The notes under the pieces were generated by a model, which saw only the letters and a program-made list of their open reading frames with translations, was not told the origin of the DNA and did not search any database. 64,000 bases of DNA from Myxococcales bacterium (GTDB lineage Bacteria; Myxococcota_A; Polyangia; Polyangiales; Polyangiaceae): positions 558,001 to 622,000 of the forward strand of contig JADJQX010000008.1 in NCBI GenBank assembly GCA_016712525.1, given 5' to 3'. Position numbers and translations under genes: made by a program. Shown in pieces: positions 17,072 through 24,096 of the stretch; within the stretch, counting starts at the first letter, position 1, and every line of letters begins with the position of its first letter.

Positions 17072-18036
17072 AATATCCCTACCTCCGGGTCGCGACGACG
17101 CTCGCGACCTTCGGGGCCTTCGTGGCCCTGACGGAGCCTCGCGCCGAGGCGTGTGGCTCGTGCCGAGGCCCGGGTGGCGCAGGCTCGGCCGTCACGGCCC
17201 CGTACGAGACCTTCGGCGTCACGGTCGCGCAGACCGCACGCCTCGGGCACGGCATCTGGAACGATCGCGGCGAGTACGTGGCGTTCGGGAAGGCGAGCCG
17301 CGACGTCGCCATGGACGTCGCGTTCGGCGCGGCCTACCGCCTCCGCGACGACGTCGAGCTCGCCGCGTTCGGCACCTTCGGGCACGCGAGCGTGAGCGGG
17401 CCCGATTTCGCTCAGGCGCGCACGGCGTTCGGGGACACGTCTCTCCGTGGGCGGTGGGAGATCGTCTCCGAGCCCGCCATCGCCCTCCCCGGCACCTTCG
17501 GGTACCCGTCTCTGGGCGCGAACCTCACCGCGCGTGTCCCCACGGGCTCGGTGGAGCTCGCTGGGGCGTCGGGGTCCGGACCGAGCGCGGGCACGGCGGG
17601 CTCCACGGCGACGAGCCTCGGGCTCGGCACGACCGAGGTCGCCCTGTCGATCGACGTGCGACGCACCTTCGCTCAAAAGGTGCAGCTCGCGCTGATCGTC
17701 GAAGGGGCCCTCCGCGCCCCGGACAGCGCCCTCGGCATCGATAGGGGCCTCGGGCCGCGGTGGCTCACGCGGGCCATGGCCCTCTATTTCCCGTCGAGCA
17801 CGGTCACGTGCGGCCTCTTCGTCGACGTGCTCGGAGAGGGCAACGTGTCGTACGGCGGGCGCACCATCGAGCGCTCGTTTCAGAGGGCGTTTTCGTTCGG
17901 TGGGCTCGTCGGCCTGAAACACGACTCGGGCTTCCGCGCGGGAGTGTCCCTCGGGCTCGGCCCACCGATACCTTCGCTTCCGGTCAACGTGGTCGGCATG
18001 ACGACGGCGACCGCGTTCCTCGGCTTCACGCGGTAA
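17068..18036 (+). CDS. Putative outer-membrane beta-barrel protein with CGSC motif
   Basis: A 322-residue protein translated from a GTG overlapping the YtkA-like gene. A signal peptide (LATFGAFVALTEPRAEA) is followed at once by CGSCRGPGGAGSAVTAP, then alternating beta strands of the kind seen in outer-membrane barrels (FGAAYRLRDDVELAAFGTFG, LALIVEGALR, GLVGLKHDSGFRAGVSLGLG). The C-terminal residue pattern (AFLGFTR) also suits a barrel. It probably works with the two genes upstream in moving or sensing a metal or redox cofactor. The function is otherwise unknown. Confidence 0.65.
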   Translation: MKYPYLRVATTLATFGAFVALTEPRAEACGSCRGPGGAGSAVTAPYETFGVTVAQTARLGHGIWNDRGEYVAFGKASRDVAMDVAFGAAYRLRDDVELAAFGTFGHASVSGPDFAQARTAFGDTSLRGRWEIVSEPAIALPGTFGYPSLGANLTARVPTGSVELAGASGSGPSAGTAGSTATSLGLGTTEVALSIDVRRTFAQKVQLALIVEGALRAPDSALGIDRGLGPRWLTRAMALYFPSSTVTCGLFVDVLGEGNVSYGGRTIERSFQRAFSFGGLVGLKHDSGFRAGVSLGLGPPIPSLPVNVVGMTTATAFLGFTR

Positions 18037-18051
18037 CGCGAACAGGCTCGG

Positions 18052-18483
18052 TCACTCGAACGAGGTGACCGAGCCGCCGTTCACCACCGTGTAGCCGAGC
18101 GCATGGAGCGCCTTCGCCGCGCGGGTCGCGCGTTTTCCGCTTACGCACACGACGACGAGAGGCTGCTCCTTCTCGAAGAGCCCGGGGGCTTTCGCCTCGA
18201 TCTCGTCGACGGGCACGTTCACGGCCTTCGCCGGGTGCCCGTCCTCGAACTCGCCCGGCGTGCGCACGTCGACGAGCACGGCGCCCTTCGCGAGGGCCTC
18301 TTTGGCTGCCGCGACGTTCGGCGTGTCCGATGCGGGGGCCTCGGCCTTCGCGCCTTCGGTCGCCGGGAGCGGCGCGGAGCTCGAGGCCTCGCTCTTCGCG
18401 CACCCGGCGACGGAGAGCGCGAGCGCGAGGACGGAGACGGACAGTGACGACGACACGGACCGCACGAGCTTCGATCGTTTCAT
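18052..18483 (-). CDS. Rhodanese-domain lipoprotein
   Basis: A 143-residue predicted lipoprotein (lipobox VAGCAK) with a single rhodanese domain. The active-site loop is CVSGKRA, with the persulfide-forming Cys, and LVDVRTPGEFEDGHPAKAVNVP is the family start. It would transfer sulfane sulfur in the periplasm, for example between persulfide and sulfite or thiosulfate. A sigma-54-type promoter ends 12 bases before the ATG at 18483, which leaves almost no leader; in-frame GTGs at 18465 and 18456 are therefore plausible true starts. It is the last gene of the DUF2892/ECF/anti-sigma group but has its own promoter. Confidence 0.88.
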   Translation of the reverse strand: MKRSKLVRSVSSSLSVSVLALALSVAGCAKSEASSSAPLPATEGAKAEAPASDTPNVAAAKEALAKGAVLVDVRTPGEFEDGHPAKAVNVPVDEIEAKAPGLFEKEQPLVVVCVSGKRATRAAKALHALGYTVVNGGSVTSFE

Positions 18484-18495
18484 GGTGCTCCCTTC

Positions 18496-18511
18496 AGCAA
18501 CGCACGTGCCA
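18496..18511 (-). promoter_or_regulatory. Sigma-54 promoter of the rhodanese lipoprotein gene
   Basis: Read on the minus strand, TGGCACGTGCGTTGCT matches the -24/-12 consensus TGGCACG-N4-TTGC[A/T] at every fixed position. It lies just upstream of the start codon. Confidence 0.7.
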
Positions 18512-18565
18512 GCGGTCCACCCTGGCGTCGCGCCGCGAAATCGGGATTTCCGTTTTGATTCGCGC

Positions 18566-18592
18566 GTTTCCGACGTTTCACGCGACGTTTCA
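18566..18592. promoter_or_regulatory. GTTTCA repeat cluster (candidate activator site)
   Basis: GTTTCC at 18566, GTTTCA at 18575 and GTTTCA at 18587 lie about 65 bases upstream of the -24 element. The same repeat recurs upstream of the other sigma-54-type promoters of the island. Confidence 0.55.
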
Positions 18593-18611
18593 CGTGGCGA
18601 CGCAGGATCCT

Positions 18612-18821
18612 CTACGGATCGCTCCCCACGGCCCCCTTGAGGCCGCTCACGACCTTCGCGAAGCGCCCTCCGAACCGCTCGCACACGTCGCACTCGGCGA
18701 GGTGCGCGTCGACCTTCGCGCGCTCGTCCGGCCCGAGCTCCCCGTCGAGGTAGTCGCTCAGGCGCTCGAGGACCTCGCCGCACGAGAGGCCGCCCACCGT
18801 ACGCATCTCGGGAAGCTTCAC
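18612..18821 (-). CDS. Zinc-finger (zf-HC2) anti-sigma factor
   Basis: A 69-residue protein matching the zf-HC2 anti-sigma domain almost end to end: LSCGEVLERLSDYLDGELGPDERAKVDAHL, then AECDVCERFGG, with the His-x3-Cys-x2-Cys zinc set. There is no transmembrane segment, so it is a soluble, probably redox- or metal-sensitive ZAS anti-sigma factor. Its ATG overlaps the stop of the ECF sigma factor gene (ATGA), the classical arrangement of a sigma/anti-sigma pair. Confidence 0.88.
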   Translation of the reverse strand: MKLPEMRTVGGLSCGEVLERLSDYLDGELGPDERAKVDAHLAECDVCERFGGRFAKVVSGLKGAVGSDP

Positions 18822-19315
18822 GACTCACCTCCGCGGTAGGCCCCGAGCAGCCGAAGCCGTGCCCTATGCAGACGGCTCTTCATGGCGGGGAGAGAGACGC
18901 CGAGGGCGTGGGCGGTCTCTTCGCCCGAGAGGCCTTCCACGTCCCGGAGCCACAAGACCTCGCGCTCCTCGTCGTCGAGGAGGGCATACGCATCGCGGAT
19001 CGCGAGCTTCTCGTCTTCGCGAGGGGGCACGACTTGCCCCCACCCGGCCGAGATCCCGAGATCGAGCAACGTGGGCTCGGTAGTCTCGGCCCGGCGAGCG
19101 GACCGACCGTGGGAGCGTGCCACATTTCGTACGATCCCGAAGAGCCACGAGCGCCGCGAGCCCTCCCCGCGGAACGCGCCCGGATCGCGCAGCGCGACGA
19201 GCAACGCCTCTTGGGTCACGTCGTCGGCGGCGTCGGGCCGGAGCAGACGCGCGAGGCGACGCATGGGCTCGCGCGCGGCGAGGATCTCGGCTTCTTCATG
19301 GGGCTCGGGTGTCAC
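18818..19315 (-). CDS. ECF-family RNA polymerase sigma factor
   Basis: A 165-residue sigma-70-like protein with region 2 (ADDVTQEALLVALRDPGAFRG..SWLFGIVRNVARSHGR) and region 4 (YALLDDEEREVLWLRDVEGLSGEETAHALGVSLPAMKSRLHRARLRL) separated by a short linker. It should direct RNA polymerase to a small regulon and be held by the 69-residue zinc anti-sigma downstream. It overlaps both neighbours by 4 bp. Its position in the sulfur island suggests a thiol or oxidative signal, which is inference. Confidence 0.93.
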   Translation of the reverse strand: MTPEPHEEAEILAAREPMRRLARLLRPDAADDVTQEALLVALRDPGAFRGEGSRRSWLFGIVRNVARSHGRSARRAETTEPTLLDLGISAGWGQVVPPREDEKLAIRDAYALLDDEEREVLWLRDVEGLSGEETAHALGVSLPAMKSRLHRARLRLLGAYRGGES

Positions 19316-19527
19316 GACTTGGTGGCAGGTACCTTACACGTTCCGATGCCGAAGAGCGTATAGAGCGGGCAGCTCCCGAGGAGCCCCGTCGCGAGCGGGA
19401 CGAGCCCGATGAGCCCGAGCCAGGTCTTCGGACCCACGAAGACGAGGGTGAGCCCGACGAGCCCGAGGACGATACGAACGGCGCGGTCGATGACGTGGGT
19501 GTTCTTAGGGAGGAGGTTCATGCCCAT
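19312..19527 (-). CDS. DUF2892 (YgaP-like) small membrane protein
   Basis: A 71-residue protein with the DUF2892 signature: an N-terminal NTHVIDRAVRIVLG, two hydrophobic helices (GLTLVFVGPKTWLGLIGLVPLATGLL) and a CPLYTLFGIGTC end. This domain is often fused or adjacent to rhodaneses, as in YgaP, where it anchors sulfur transfer at the membrane. Here it is a separate gene that overlaps the ECF sigma gene by 4 bp and lies upstream of the rhodanese lipoprotein. Confidence 0.88.
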   Translation of the reverse strand: MGMNLLPKNTHVIDRAVRIVLGLVGLTLVFVGPKTWLGLIGLVPLATGLLGSCPLYTLFGIGTCKVPATKS

Positions 19528-19623
19528 CCGTGCGCCGTGGCGCCAAAAGGATTCGCGGGGCGACGAAAAAAAGAAATCGGGGCGCCCCTCACGCTGCGAC
19601 GCGCAGGCCTTGCACCCACGCCG

Positions 19624-20532
19624 TCAGTAGCGCGCATCCTTCGGTTTGCCGCCCTTCGGCCAGTCTTTGGCTTTGCCCGCGAAGTCGGGGCGAGGCTGCG
19701 TCGTGAAATACGCCGCGACGTCATAGGCATCTTGCTCGGAGAGCGTGTTGCCGGCCCCGAGGGGCATCTTCGACTTCACGAAGGCCGCGGCCGTGTCGAG
19801 GCGGGCCATGCCGGCTCCGATGTTGAACGACTTGTCGCCCCAGAGCGGAGGGAATTGGTAGGCGGTCCCCGCAGGTTTGCCGAGCCCGTTCTCTCCATGG
19901 CACGCGACGCACTTCGCCGCGAATACCACCTTGCCGTGGTCCTTGTCGGGAGTCGGCGGATTGGCCATTTTCTCGAACCCGCGCCCCTCCACGGGGTGAC
20001 CGACGGGCACGTCGCGCGAGAGCCAGGCGATGTAGGCGACGAGCGCGGTCATGTCGCGGCTCCCGGGCGGTAGGCGCTTTCCGTTCATGCTGCGCTCGAA
20101 GCAGTCGTCGATGCGATCCTCGAGGGTCGCCACCTCTCCGCTCCGGGCGCGGTACTCGGGGAACATGCCGGTGAGGCCGACCCACGGGGCCGCGCCCGCG
20201 ACCGTGCCTCCGCCGAGATGACACGTCGAACAGTGGAGGGACGCGCCGACGTACTCGGGCAGCTCCTCGTACGTCGCGGTCGCGATGCGGCGCCCGCGCT
20301 TCACGGCCTCCCCGAGCGGACCTTCGGGGATGGTGGCGTCGTCCGGCACCTGGAGCTTCACCTTCTCTCCCGGCTTGAGCGCGGCGCTCGCGTGGGGCTC
20401 GGCGGCGCTCGAGAGGGTCGTGGGCTCTTCGCGAATGAAGCTCGAGCTCTCGCGACGCCCACAGCCGAGGCCCGCAGCCGTCGCCACGACCATCGCCACG
20501 AGACCGACCCGCACTCCGACACGATGTTTCAT
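19624..20532 (-). CDS. TsdA-like diheme c-type cytochrome (thiosulfate dehydrogenase family)
   Basis: A 302-residue exported protein (signal peptide with lipobox Cys24) carrying two heme c motifs, CSTCH (101-105) and CVACH (208-212). The region after heme 1 (APWVGLTGMFPEYRARSGEVATLEDRI, then DCFERSMNGK) closely follows the TsdA thiosulfate dehydrogenase pattern, and MPLGAGN could give the heme-2 Met. TsdA couples two thiosulfates into tetrathionate in the periplasm, passing electrons to respiration. Whether the heme-1 Cys ligand is present cannot be fixed by eye. It is divergent from a porin, with back-to-back sigma-54-type promoters between them. Confidence 0.78.
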   Translation of the reverse strand: MKHRVGVRVGLVAMVVATAAGLGCGRRESSSFIREEPTTLSSAAEPHASAALKPGEKVKLQVPDDATIPEGPLGEAVKRGRRIATATYEELPEYVGASLHCSTCHLGGGTVAGAAPWVGLTGMFPEYRARSGEVATLEDRIDDCFERSMNGKRLPPGSRDMTALVAYIAWLSRDVPVGHPVEGRGFEKMANPPTPDKDHGKVVFAAKCVACHGENGLGKPAGTAYQFPPLWGDKSFNIGAGMARLDTAAAFVKSKMPLGAGNTLSEQDAYDVAAYFTTQPRPDFAGKAKDWPKGGKPKDARY

Positions 20533-20541
20533 TCTGTTTCT
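20526..20541. promoter_or_regulatory. GTTTCA/GTTTCT 10-bp direct repeat
   Basis: GTTTCA at 20526 and GTTTCT at 20536 are spaced by 10 bp and overlap the start codon of the diheme cytochrome gene. They sit about 60 bases upstream of the porin -24 element, the usual enhancer distance for a sigma-54 activator. Confidence 0.45.
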
Positions 20542-20577
20542 CCCGGGGCTCCAAGGGTACGCCCCACCCCACACCTC

Positions 20578-20593
20578 AGCACGCGCCGTGCCA
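20578..20593 (-). promoter_or_regulatory. Sigma-54 promoter of the diheme cytochrome gene
   Basis: On the minus strand, TGGCACGGCGCGTGCT has a perfect -24 block and a GTGCT -12 block (one mismatch to TTGCT). It predicts a leader of about 34 bases. Confidence 0.6.
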
Positions 20594-20600
20594 GATCGAC

Positions 20601-20616
20601 TGGCATCGGTCGTGCT
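20601..20616 (+). promoter_or_regulatory. Sigma-54-like promoter of the porin gene
   Basis: TGGCATCGGTCGTGCT keeps TGGCA and GTGCT with the correct spacing. It sits back to back with the cytochrome promoter. The predicted leader to the ATG at 20771 is about 140 bases. Confidence 0.45.
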
Positions 20617-20762
20617 TTCCGCTCCGTGCCCAAGCGTGCGCGAGCGCCAGTGATCTCGGCGAATAGCACCGCACGCGCACGACGATGGGCTCCTTTCACG
20701 GCTCTGCCTGCCGTTCCTCCGCCCGGGGGCCCGGTCGTCGCGAGCGCGACGCTTCGAAGGCC

Positions 20763-20777
20763 TGAAACAAATGAAAC
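20763..20777. promoter_or_regulatory. TGAAAC direct repeat at the porin start
   Basis: TGAAAC at 20763 and 20772 (9-bp step) overlap the porin ATG, about 170 bases upstream of the cytochrome promoter. One copy is simply the Met-Lys start codons, so chance is possible. Confidence 0.3.
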
Positions 20778-21850
20778 AAACAGAAACACGAACGAGACGT
20801 ATCGCGGTCGGCGCCCTGGCCGCGCTCGCCATCGCCCTCGGGCTCGAGCGACCGGCGAAGGCCGACCCACCGCAGATGAAAGAGGAGTCGGCCGTGCCAC
20901 GCCTCGGCGTCGAGTCGAAAGACGGGTCGATGGCGCTCGCGCTCGGAGGGTTTCTCCAGGCGCGGTACGGGTTCGCCGCCAAGGAAGGCGAGCACATCGA
21001 GCCGGAGCTCGTCCTCCCCCGCGCGCGGTTTTACGCCTTCGGTCGCATCGCGGGGGAGCGCGTCCGCTACCGCATCGGCATGGGCAACCCTCTCGGCTCC
21101 ACGGCGGTGGAGCTGCTCGACGTGTACGCCGAGGTGAAGGCGCTCCCCGAGGTTCGCCTCCGCGCCGGGAGGTTCAAGATCCCGGTCGTCCGCGAGTGGG
21201 TCGAAGCCGCCAGGCTCCTCGCCTCCGTGGAGCGCAGCACGGTGACCCAGGCCGTGCTCCCTGGGCGCGAGATCGGGCTCCTCGTGGCGGGCGAGCCGCT
21301 CGGAGGGCACCTCGACTACGCGGTCGGATTCTTCGGTGGCCGGGGGGACAGGCCGACCCCATCGACGAGCCGCGTGCCGTCGGCCGCTGCGCGTATCGTT
21401 TGGAACGTGCTCGGGCGTGGCATCGAGGGCGAGGCCGACTTCGAGGGCTCCGAGCCTGCGCTCTCGGTCGGCGCGAGCGCCTTCACGACGTTCGCGTCTC
21501 CCAACGACGCCCCAACGGATCGCCTGCACGCACGCGGCGTCGAGATCGCCTTCCGAGCCCACGGCTTCGACCTCGCCTTCGAGGCGATGGAGCGCGCGGA
21601 CGCCCTCGGCCACACCCGCGGGGCCTATCTTCGCGGCGACTATTACGTGCGACCGCTCAAGTCGACGGTCGGCCTCCGCGCCGTACGTCGACTCTCGAGC
21701 GAGCCCGGGGGGACGTCGAGCGAGCTCTCCGTCGACCTCGGCTACTACCCGCTCGGCCACGACCTCAAGCTCATCGGCGACGTCGGTCTCGCCCACGTTC
21801 GCGGCACCTACGAGCCCTTCGCCACCGCCCAGCTCCAGGTCGGCTTCTGA
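20771..21850 (+). CDS. Phosphate-selective porin (OprP/OprO-like) outer-membrane protein
   Basis: A 359-residue barrel with a signal peptide (ALAALAIALGLERPAKA), a short acidic linker, then long alternating strands typical of the OprO/OprP superfamily (LALGGFLQARYGF, VLPRARFYAFGRIAGERVRYRIG, VRLRAGRFKIPVVREW). It ends in the aromatic C-terminus QVGF expected for BAM recognition. It would pass anions through the outer membrane; next to a thiosulfate-type cytochrome, thiosulfate or sulfite is a reasonable guess. It is monocistronic and ends at a good hairpin. Confidence 0.82.
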   Translation: MKQTETRTRRIAVGALAALAIALGLERPAKADPPQMKEESAVPRLGVESKDGSMALALGGFLQARYGFAAKEGEHIEPELVLPRARFYAFGRIAGERVRYRIGMGNPLGSTAVELLDVYAEVKALPEVRLRAGRFKIPVVREWVEAARLLASVERSTVTQAVLPGREIGLLVAGEPLGGHLDYAVGFFGGRGDRPTPSTSRVPSAAARIVWNVLGRGIEGEADFEGSEPALSVGASAFTTFASPNDAPTDRLHARGVEIAFRAHGFDLAFEAMERADALGHTRGAYLRGDYYVRPLKSTVGLRAVRRLSSEPGGTSSELSVDLGYYPLGHDLKLIGDVGLAHVRGTYEPFATAQLQVGF

Positions 21851-21858
21851 CTGCACGA

Positions 21859-21891
21859 CGAGGCCCACCCCGGCGTCCGGAGCGGGCCTCG
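21859..21891. terminator. Bidirectional hairpin terminator
   Basis: CGAGGCCC (21859-21866) pairs perfectly with GGGCCTCG (21884-21891), followed by CCTTTC. It lies between the porin gene and the convergent DUF2202 gene. Confidence 0.6.
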
Positions 21892-21912
21892 CCTTTCACG
21901 CACCAAGCGGTC

Positions 21913-22536
21913 TCAGCGGCCAGAGAACCGGCCGTTGCCACCCTTCTCCTGATCCGAGGTCGCGATGGCCATGAACGTGGCCTGGTCGATGTGCTTCGCC
22001 TGGTAGGTGCCGCCCACCGCCGAGAGCTGCCCGTAGTACGCCCGGAGGTGGTTTCGCGAGCCGCGAATGAGCTCGTCGAGCGCAACGCGGACGTCGTCGT
22101 GCGTGCTCCTCGCTTTGATGCCGTCGAGGTCGTGGATGTCGAGCTCCTCGATCTCGAGACCTACCGCCAAGGCCCCGTTACGACTGGCTTTTCCGGCGGC
22201 GACGAGCGAATCGTAGAGCGCCTTGAGCTCGGCGTTCTGAAACTCGCCCGGGCCGCGCCCGGCCACCGGGTCGGGTACGCCGTAGAGATCGAGCAGGTCC
22301 TTCATGCGGTCCATGTGGGTCTGCTCGCTCGACGCGATGTTCTCGAACGTCTGGCCGCCGATGGCCGCGAGCGCCACGTAGACGTCCCGCGCGAGCTTCT
22401 CCTCCTCGCGAACGAACGCGAGGTCCGCGGCCTCGACCGACGAGAGCGGCACGACGGTCTCTGCCGCGCACCCCACCACGGGCACGAGCGCGACCGCACC
22501 GACACCGACCAGGAACGAACGACGCGAGAGGAACAT
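21913..22536 (-). CDS. DUF2202 ferritin-like protein, Tat-exported
   Basis: A 207-residue protein. Its N-terminus has a twin-arginine motif SRRSFLVG and a hydrophobic stretch ending in VVGCAAE, so it is a Tat-exported lipoprotein. The body matches DUF2202, a four-helix ferritin-like fold (LAFVREEEKLARDVYVAL, NIASSEQTHMDRMKDLLDLYGV, HDDVRVALDELIRGSRNHLRAYY) with the Glu/His pairs of a di-metal site. AAGGAG lies ten bases before the ATG. The function is unproven; a periplasmic iron or oxidative-stress role is likely. No GTTTCA repeat or TGGCAC promoter is seen upstream. Confidence 0.82.
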   Translation of the reverse strand: MFLSRRSFLVGVGAVALVPVVGCAAETVVPLSSVEAADLAFVREEEKLARDVYVALAAIGGQTFENIASSEQTHMDRMKDLLDLYGVPDPVAGRGPGEFQNAELKALYDSLVAAGKASRNGALAVGLEIEELDIHDLDGIKARSTHDDVRVALDELIRGSRNHLRAYYGQLSAVGGTYQAKHIDQATFMAIATSDQEKGGNGRFSGR

Positions 22537-22639
22537 GGCACCTATCTCCTTCACTCGTAGGAGCCACGACCTCGTCGCGGGGGTTCGCACGATCCTACGA
22601 ATCGGTAAGAAGTGGGCGCCGGCCTCTCTCCCCGAGCCT

Positions 22640-23380
22640 TCACTGTGCGGTGAGCACGAGCACGTACTGCTGCGGGAGGCGCGACTCCGAGCGCTTCACG
22701 AGACCGCTGGCCTTGGCCTCCGCCACCACCTCGTCGACCGAGAGCCGATGCTCTTTGGGCGGCCCCATGGTCGCCTCCGCGTGAAAGTCGACGATGACCA
22801 CACGGCCCCCGGGCCGGAGGGACGCTCGGATCTTCTTGAAGTACGCCTCGCGCGCCCCGATGTGGTGCAGCGTGTCGACCACGAGGACGACGTCCACGGG
22901 CTCGGGGATCTTCGGATCGTCCGCCGTGGACTGCACGGCGACGAGGTTCGTGAGCCCTTCGCGCGTCGCGCGCTCCTTGAGGTAGCGGACCATGTCGCCT
23001 TCGACGTCGACGGCGAACACCTTGCCCGAGGGCACACGCTTCGCGATCTTGACCGAGAAATACCCCGTGCCGGCGCCCACGTCGGCGACGAGCTCGGTGC
23101 CCTTCCCGCCCTTGTCGAGCCCCATCGCCGAGAGCACCTCGTCGGGCTTCTGCCACGCGTCGCGGTCCTCGGCGTCGAACACCTTGGCCCAGCCTTCGGC
23201 CCCGTCGAACCGGTGCTGCATGCCCTGGCCGTGGTGACCGTGACCGTGCCCCGGGGCGTGACCATGACCGTGCCCGACGTGGGCCCCTTGCGCGGGCCCG
23301 GGCCCGGACGGGGGCGCCGCACCTCCCGATGCGCACCCAGCGACCAAGCTCACCACCACCGCACCGTGAACGATCTTCAT
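22640..23380 (-). CDS. Lipoprotein-type class I SAM methyltransferase with His-rich linker
   Basis: A 246-residue protein that combines a short lipoprotein signal (VVSLVAGC, Cys16), a GHGHGHAPGHGHGHHG linker, and a complete class I methyltransferase domain. Motif I is VADVGAGTGYFSV, the acidic loop VFAVDVEGDM, motif IV VVLVVDTLHHI, and post-motif SLRPGGRVVIVDF. AAGGAG lies nine bases before the ATG, so the start is good. Export of a SAM-dependent enzyme is odd because SAM is cytoplasmic; either the lipobox is not used or the protein has a non-enzymatic role. The His run suggests metal binding. It is divergent from thioredoxin. Confidence 0.8.
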   Translation of the reverse strand: MKIVHGAVVVSLVAGCASGGAAPPSGPGPAQGAHVGHGHGHAPGHGHGHHGQGMQHRFDGAEGWAKVFDAEDRDAWQKPDEVLSAMGLDKGGKGTELVADVGAGTGYFSVKIAKRVPSGKVFAVDVEGDMVRYLKERATREGLTNLVAVQSTADDPKIPEPVDVVLVVDTLHHIGAREAYFKKIRASLRPGGRVVIVDFHAEATMGPPKEHRLSVDEVVAEAKASGLVKRSESRLPQQYVLVLTAQ

Positions 23381-23561
23381 CACCGCATCTCCTTCGGCCA
23401 AGTCGCGCTCGCCCGGAGGGCCGGTCGCGCGCGCTCCCTTCTTTAGAGAACCCGGGCCGACGAGAGAAGGGCCGGTCTTCGCTCGGACGGGAACACGTCG
23501 TCGAATTTTCACGAACCCTCACGGCGAGTGGCTGGCTCCCATTCGACGAAGAGGTGATTTC

Positions 23562-23918
23562 ATGGCGACCGTCCCCGTACAGCTCTCGACCTTCACCGAC
23601 ACCGTTCAAAAAGAGGGCATCGTGATCCTCGACTTTTGGGCCTCGTGGTGCGGGCCGTGCGTCGCGTTCGCCCCGGTGTTCGAGGGTGCGGCCGACAGGC
23701 ACCCCGACATCACGTGGGGCAAGATCGACACCGAGGCCGAGCCCGAGCTCTCCCACGCCCTCGGCATCCGCTCCATCCCGACGCTCATGGTCTTTCGCGA
23801 TGGCATCCGTGTCTTCAGCCAGCCCGGGATGCTCCCCAAGGATGTCCTCGAGCGCCTGGTGGAGGACGTCCGCACCCTCGACATGACCGAGGTCAAGAAG
23901 CACGCGCGGCCCGCCTGA
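23562..23918 (+). CDS. Thioredoxin
   Basis: A 118-residue thioredoxin with the active site FWASWCGPC and the cis-Pro loop IRSIPTLMVFRDG. There is no signal peptide, so it is cytoplasmic. It reduces disulfides and, in this setting, could release sulfide from persulfides or recycle rhodanese and OsmC. It lies between the methyltransferase and the SQR operon and is transcribed alone. GAAGAGGTGATTTC before the ATG supplies the ribosome site. Confidence 0.93.
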   Translation: MATVPVQLSTFTDTVQKEGIVILDFWASWCGPCVAFAPVFEGAADRHPDITWGKIDTEAEPELSHALGIRSIPTLMVFRDGIRVFSQPGMLPKDVLERLVEDVRTLDMTEVKKHARPA

Positions 23919-23985
23919 CGAGCCGCGGTTCGAGCAAAGAAAGGAGGCGCCGAGCGACCCTTCCCAACCACCTCCGCACGACGAC

Positions 23986-24013
23986 AGGCCCCGCTCCGGG
24001 AGGAGACGGGGCT
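23986..24013 (+). terminator. Weak hairpin after thioredoxin
   Basis: A GGCCCCG ... CGGGGCT stem-loop sits about 70 bases after the thioredoxin stop, without a T-run. Confidence 0.3.
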
Positions 24014-24096
24014 CTCGTCATTTCGGAGCTCGAAAAGGCGAGCGGGACGGAGCGAGAGCTCGCCTCACCCCGGCTCGCCGCGCCTTTTTCAAGCCA

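Noticed and set aside
19528..19560. Sigma-54 promoter upstream of DUF2892
   Set aside because: TGGCGCC is present, but the -12 GC is one base out of register and no GTTTCA pair lies upstream.
19560..19600. Terminator with A-run after the diheme cytochrome gene
   Set aside because: GGGGCG and CGCCCC can pair, but only across the A/T tract, which is not the order of an intrinsic terminator.
19624..20532. Assigning Cys144 as the heme-1 ligand of TsdA
   Set aside because: A Cys is present in the DCFERSMNG motif, but without alignment or structure I cannot say it is the ligand.
20645..20700. GTTTCA-like element inside the cytochrome/porin intergenic region
   Set aside because: Only a single CTTTCACGG is present with no phased partner.
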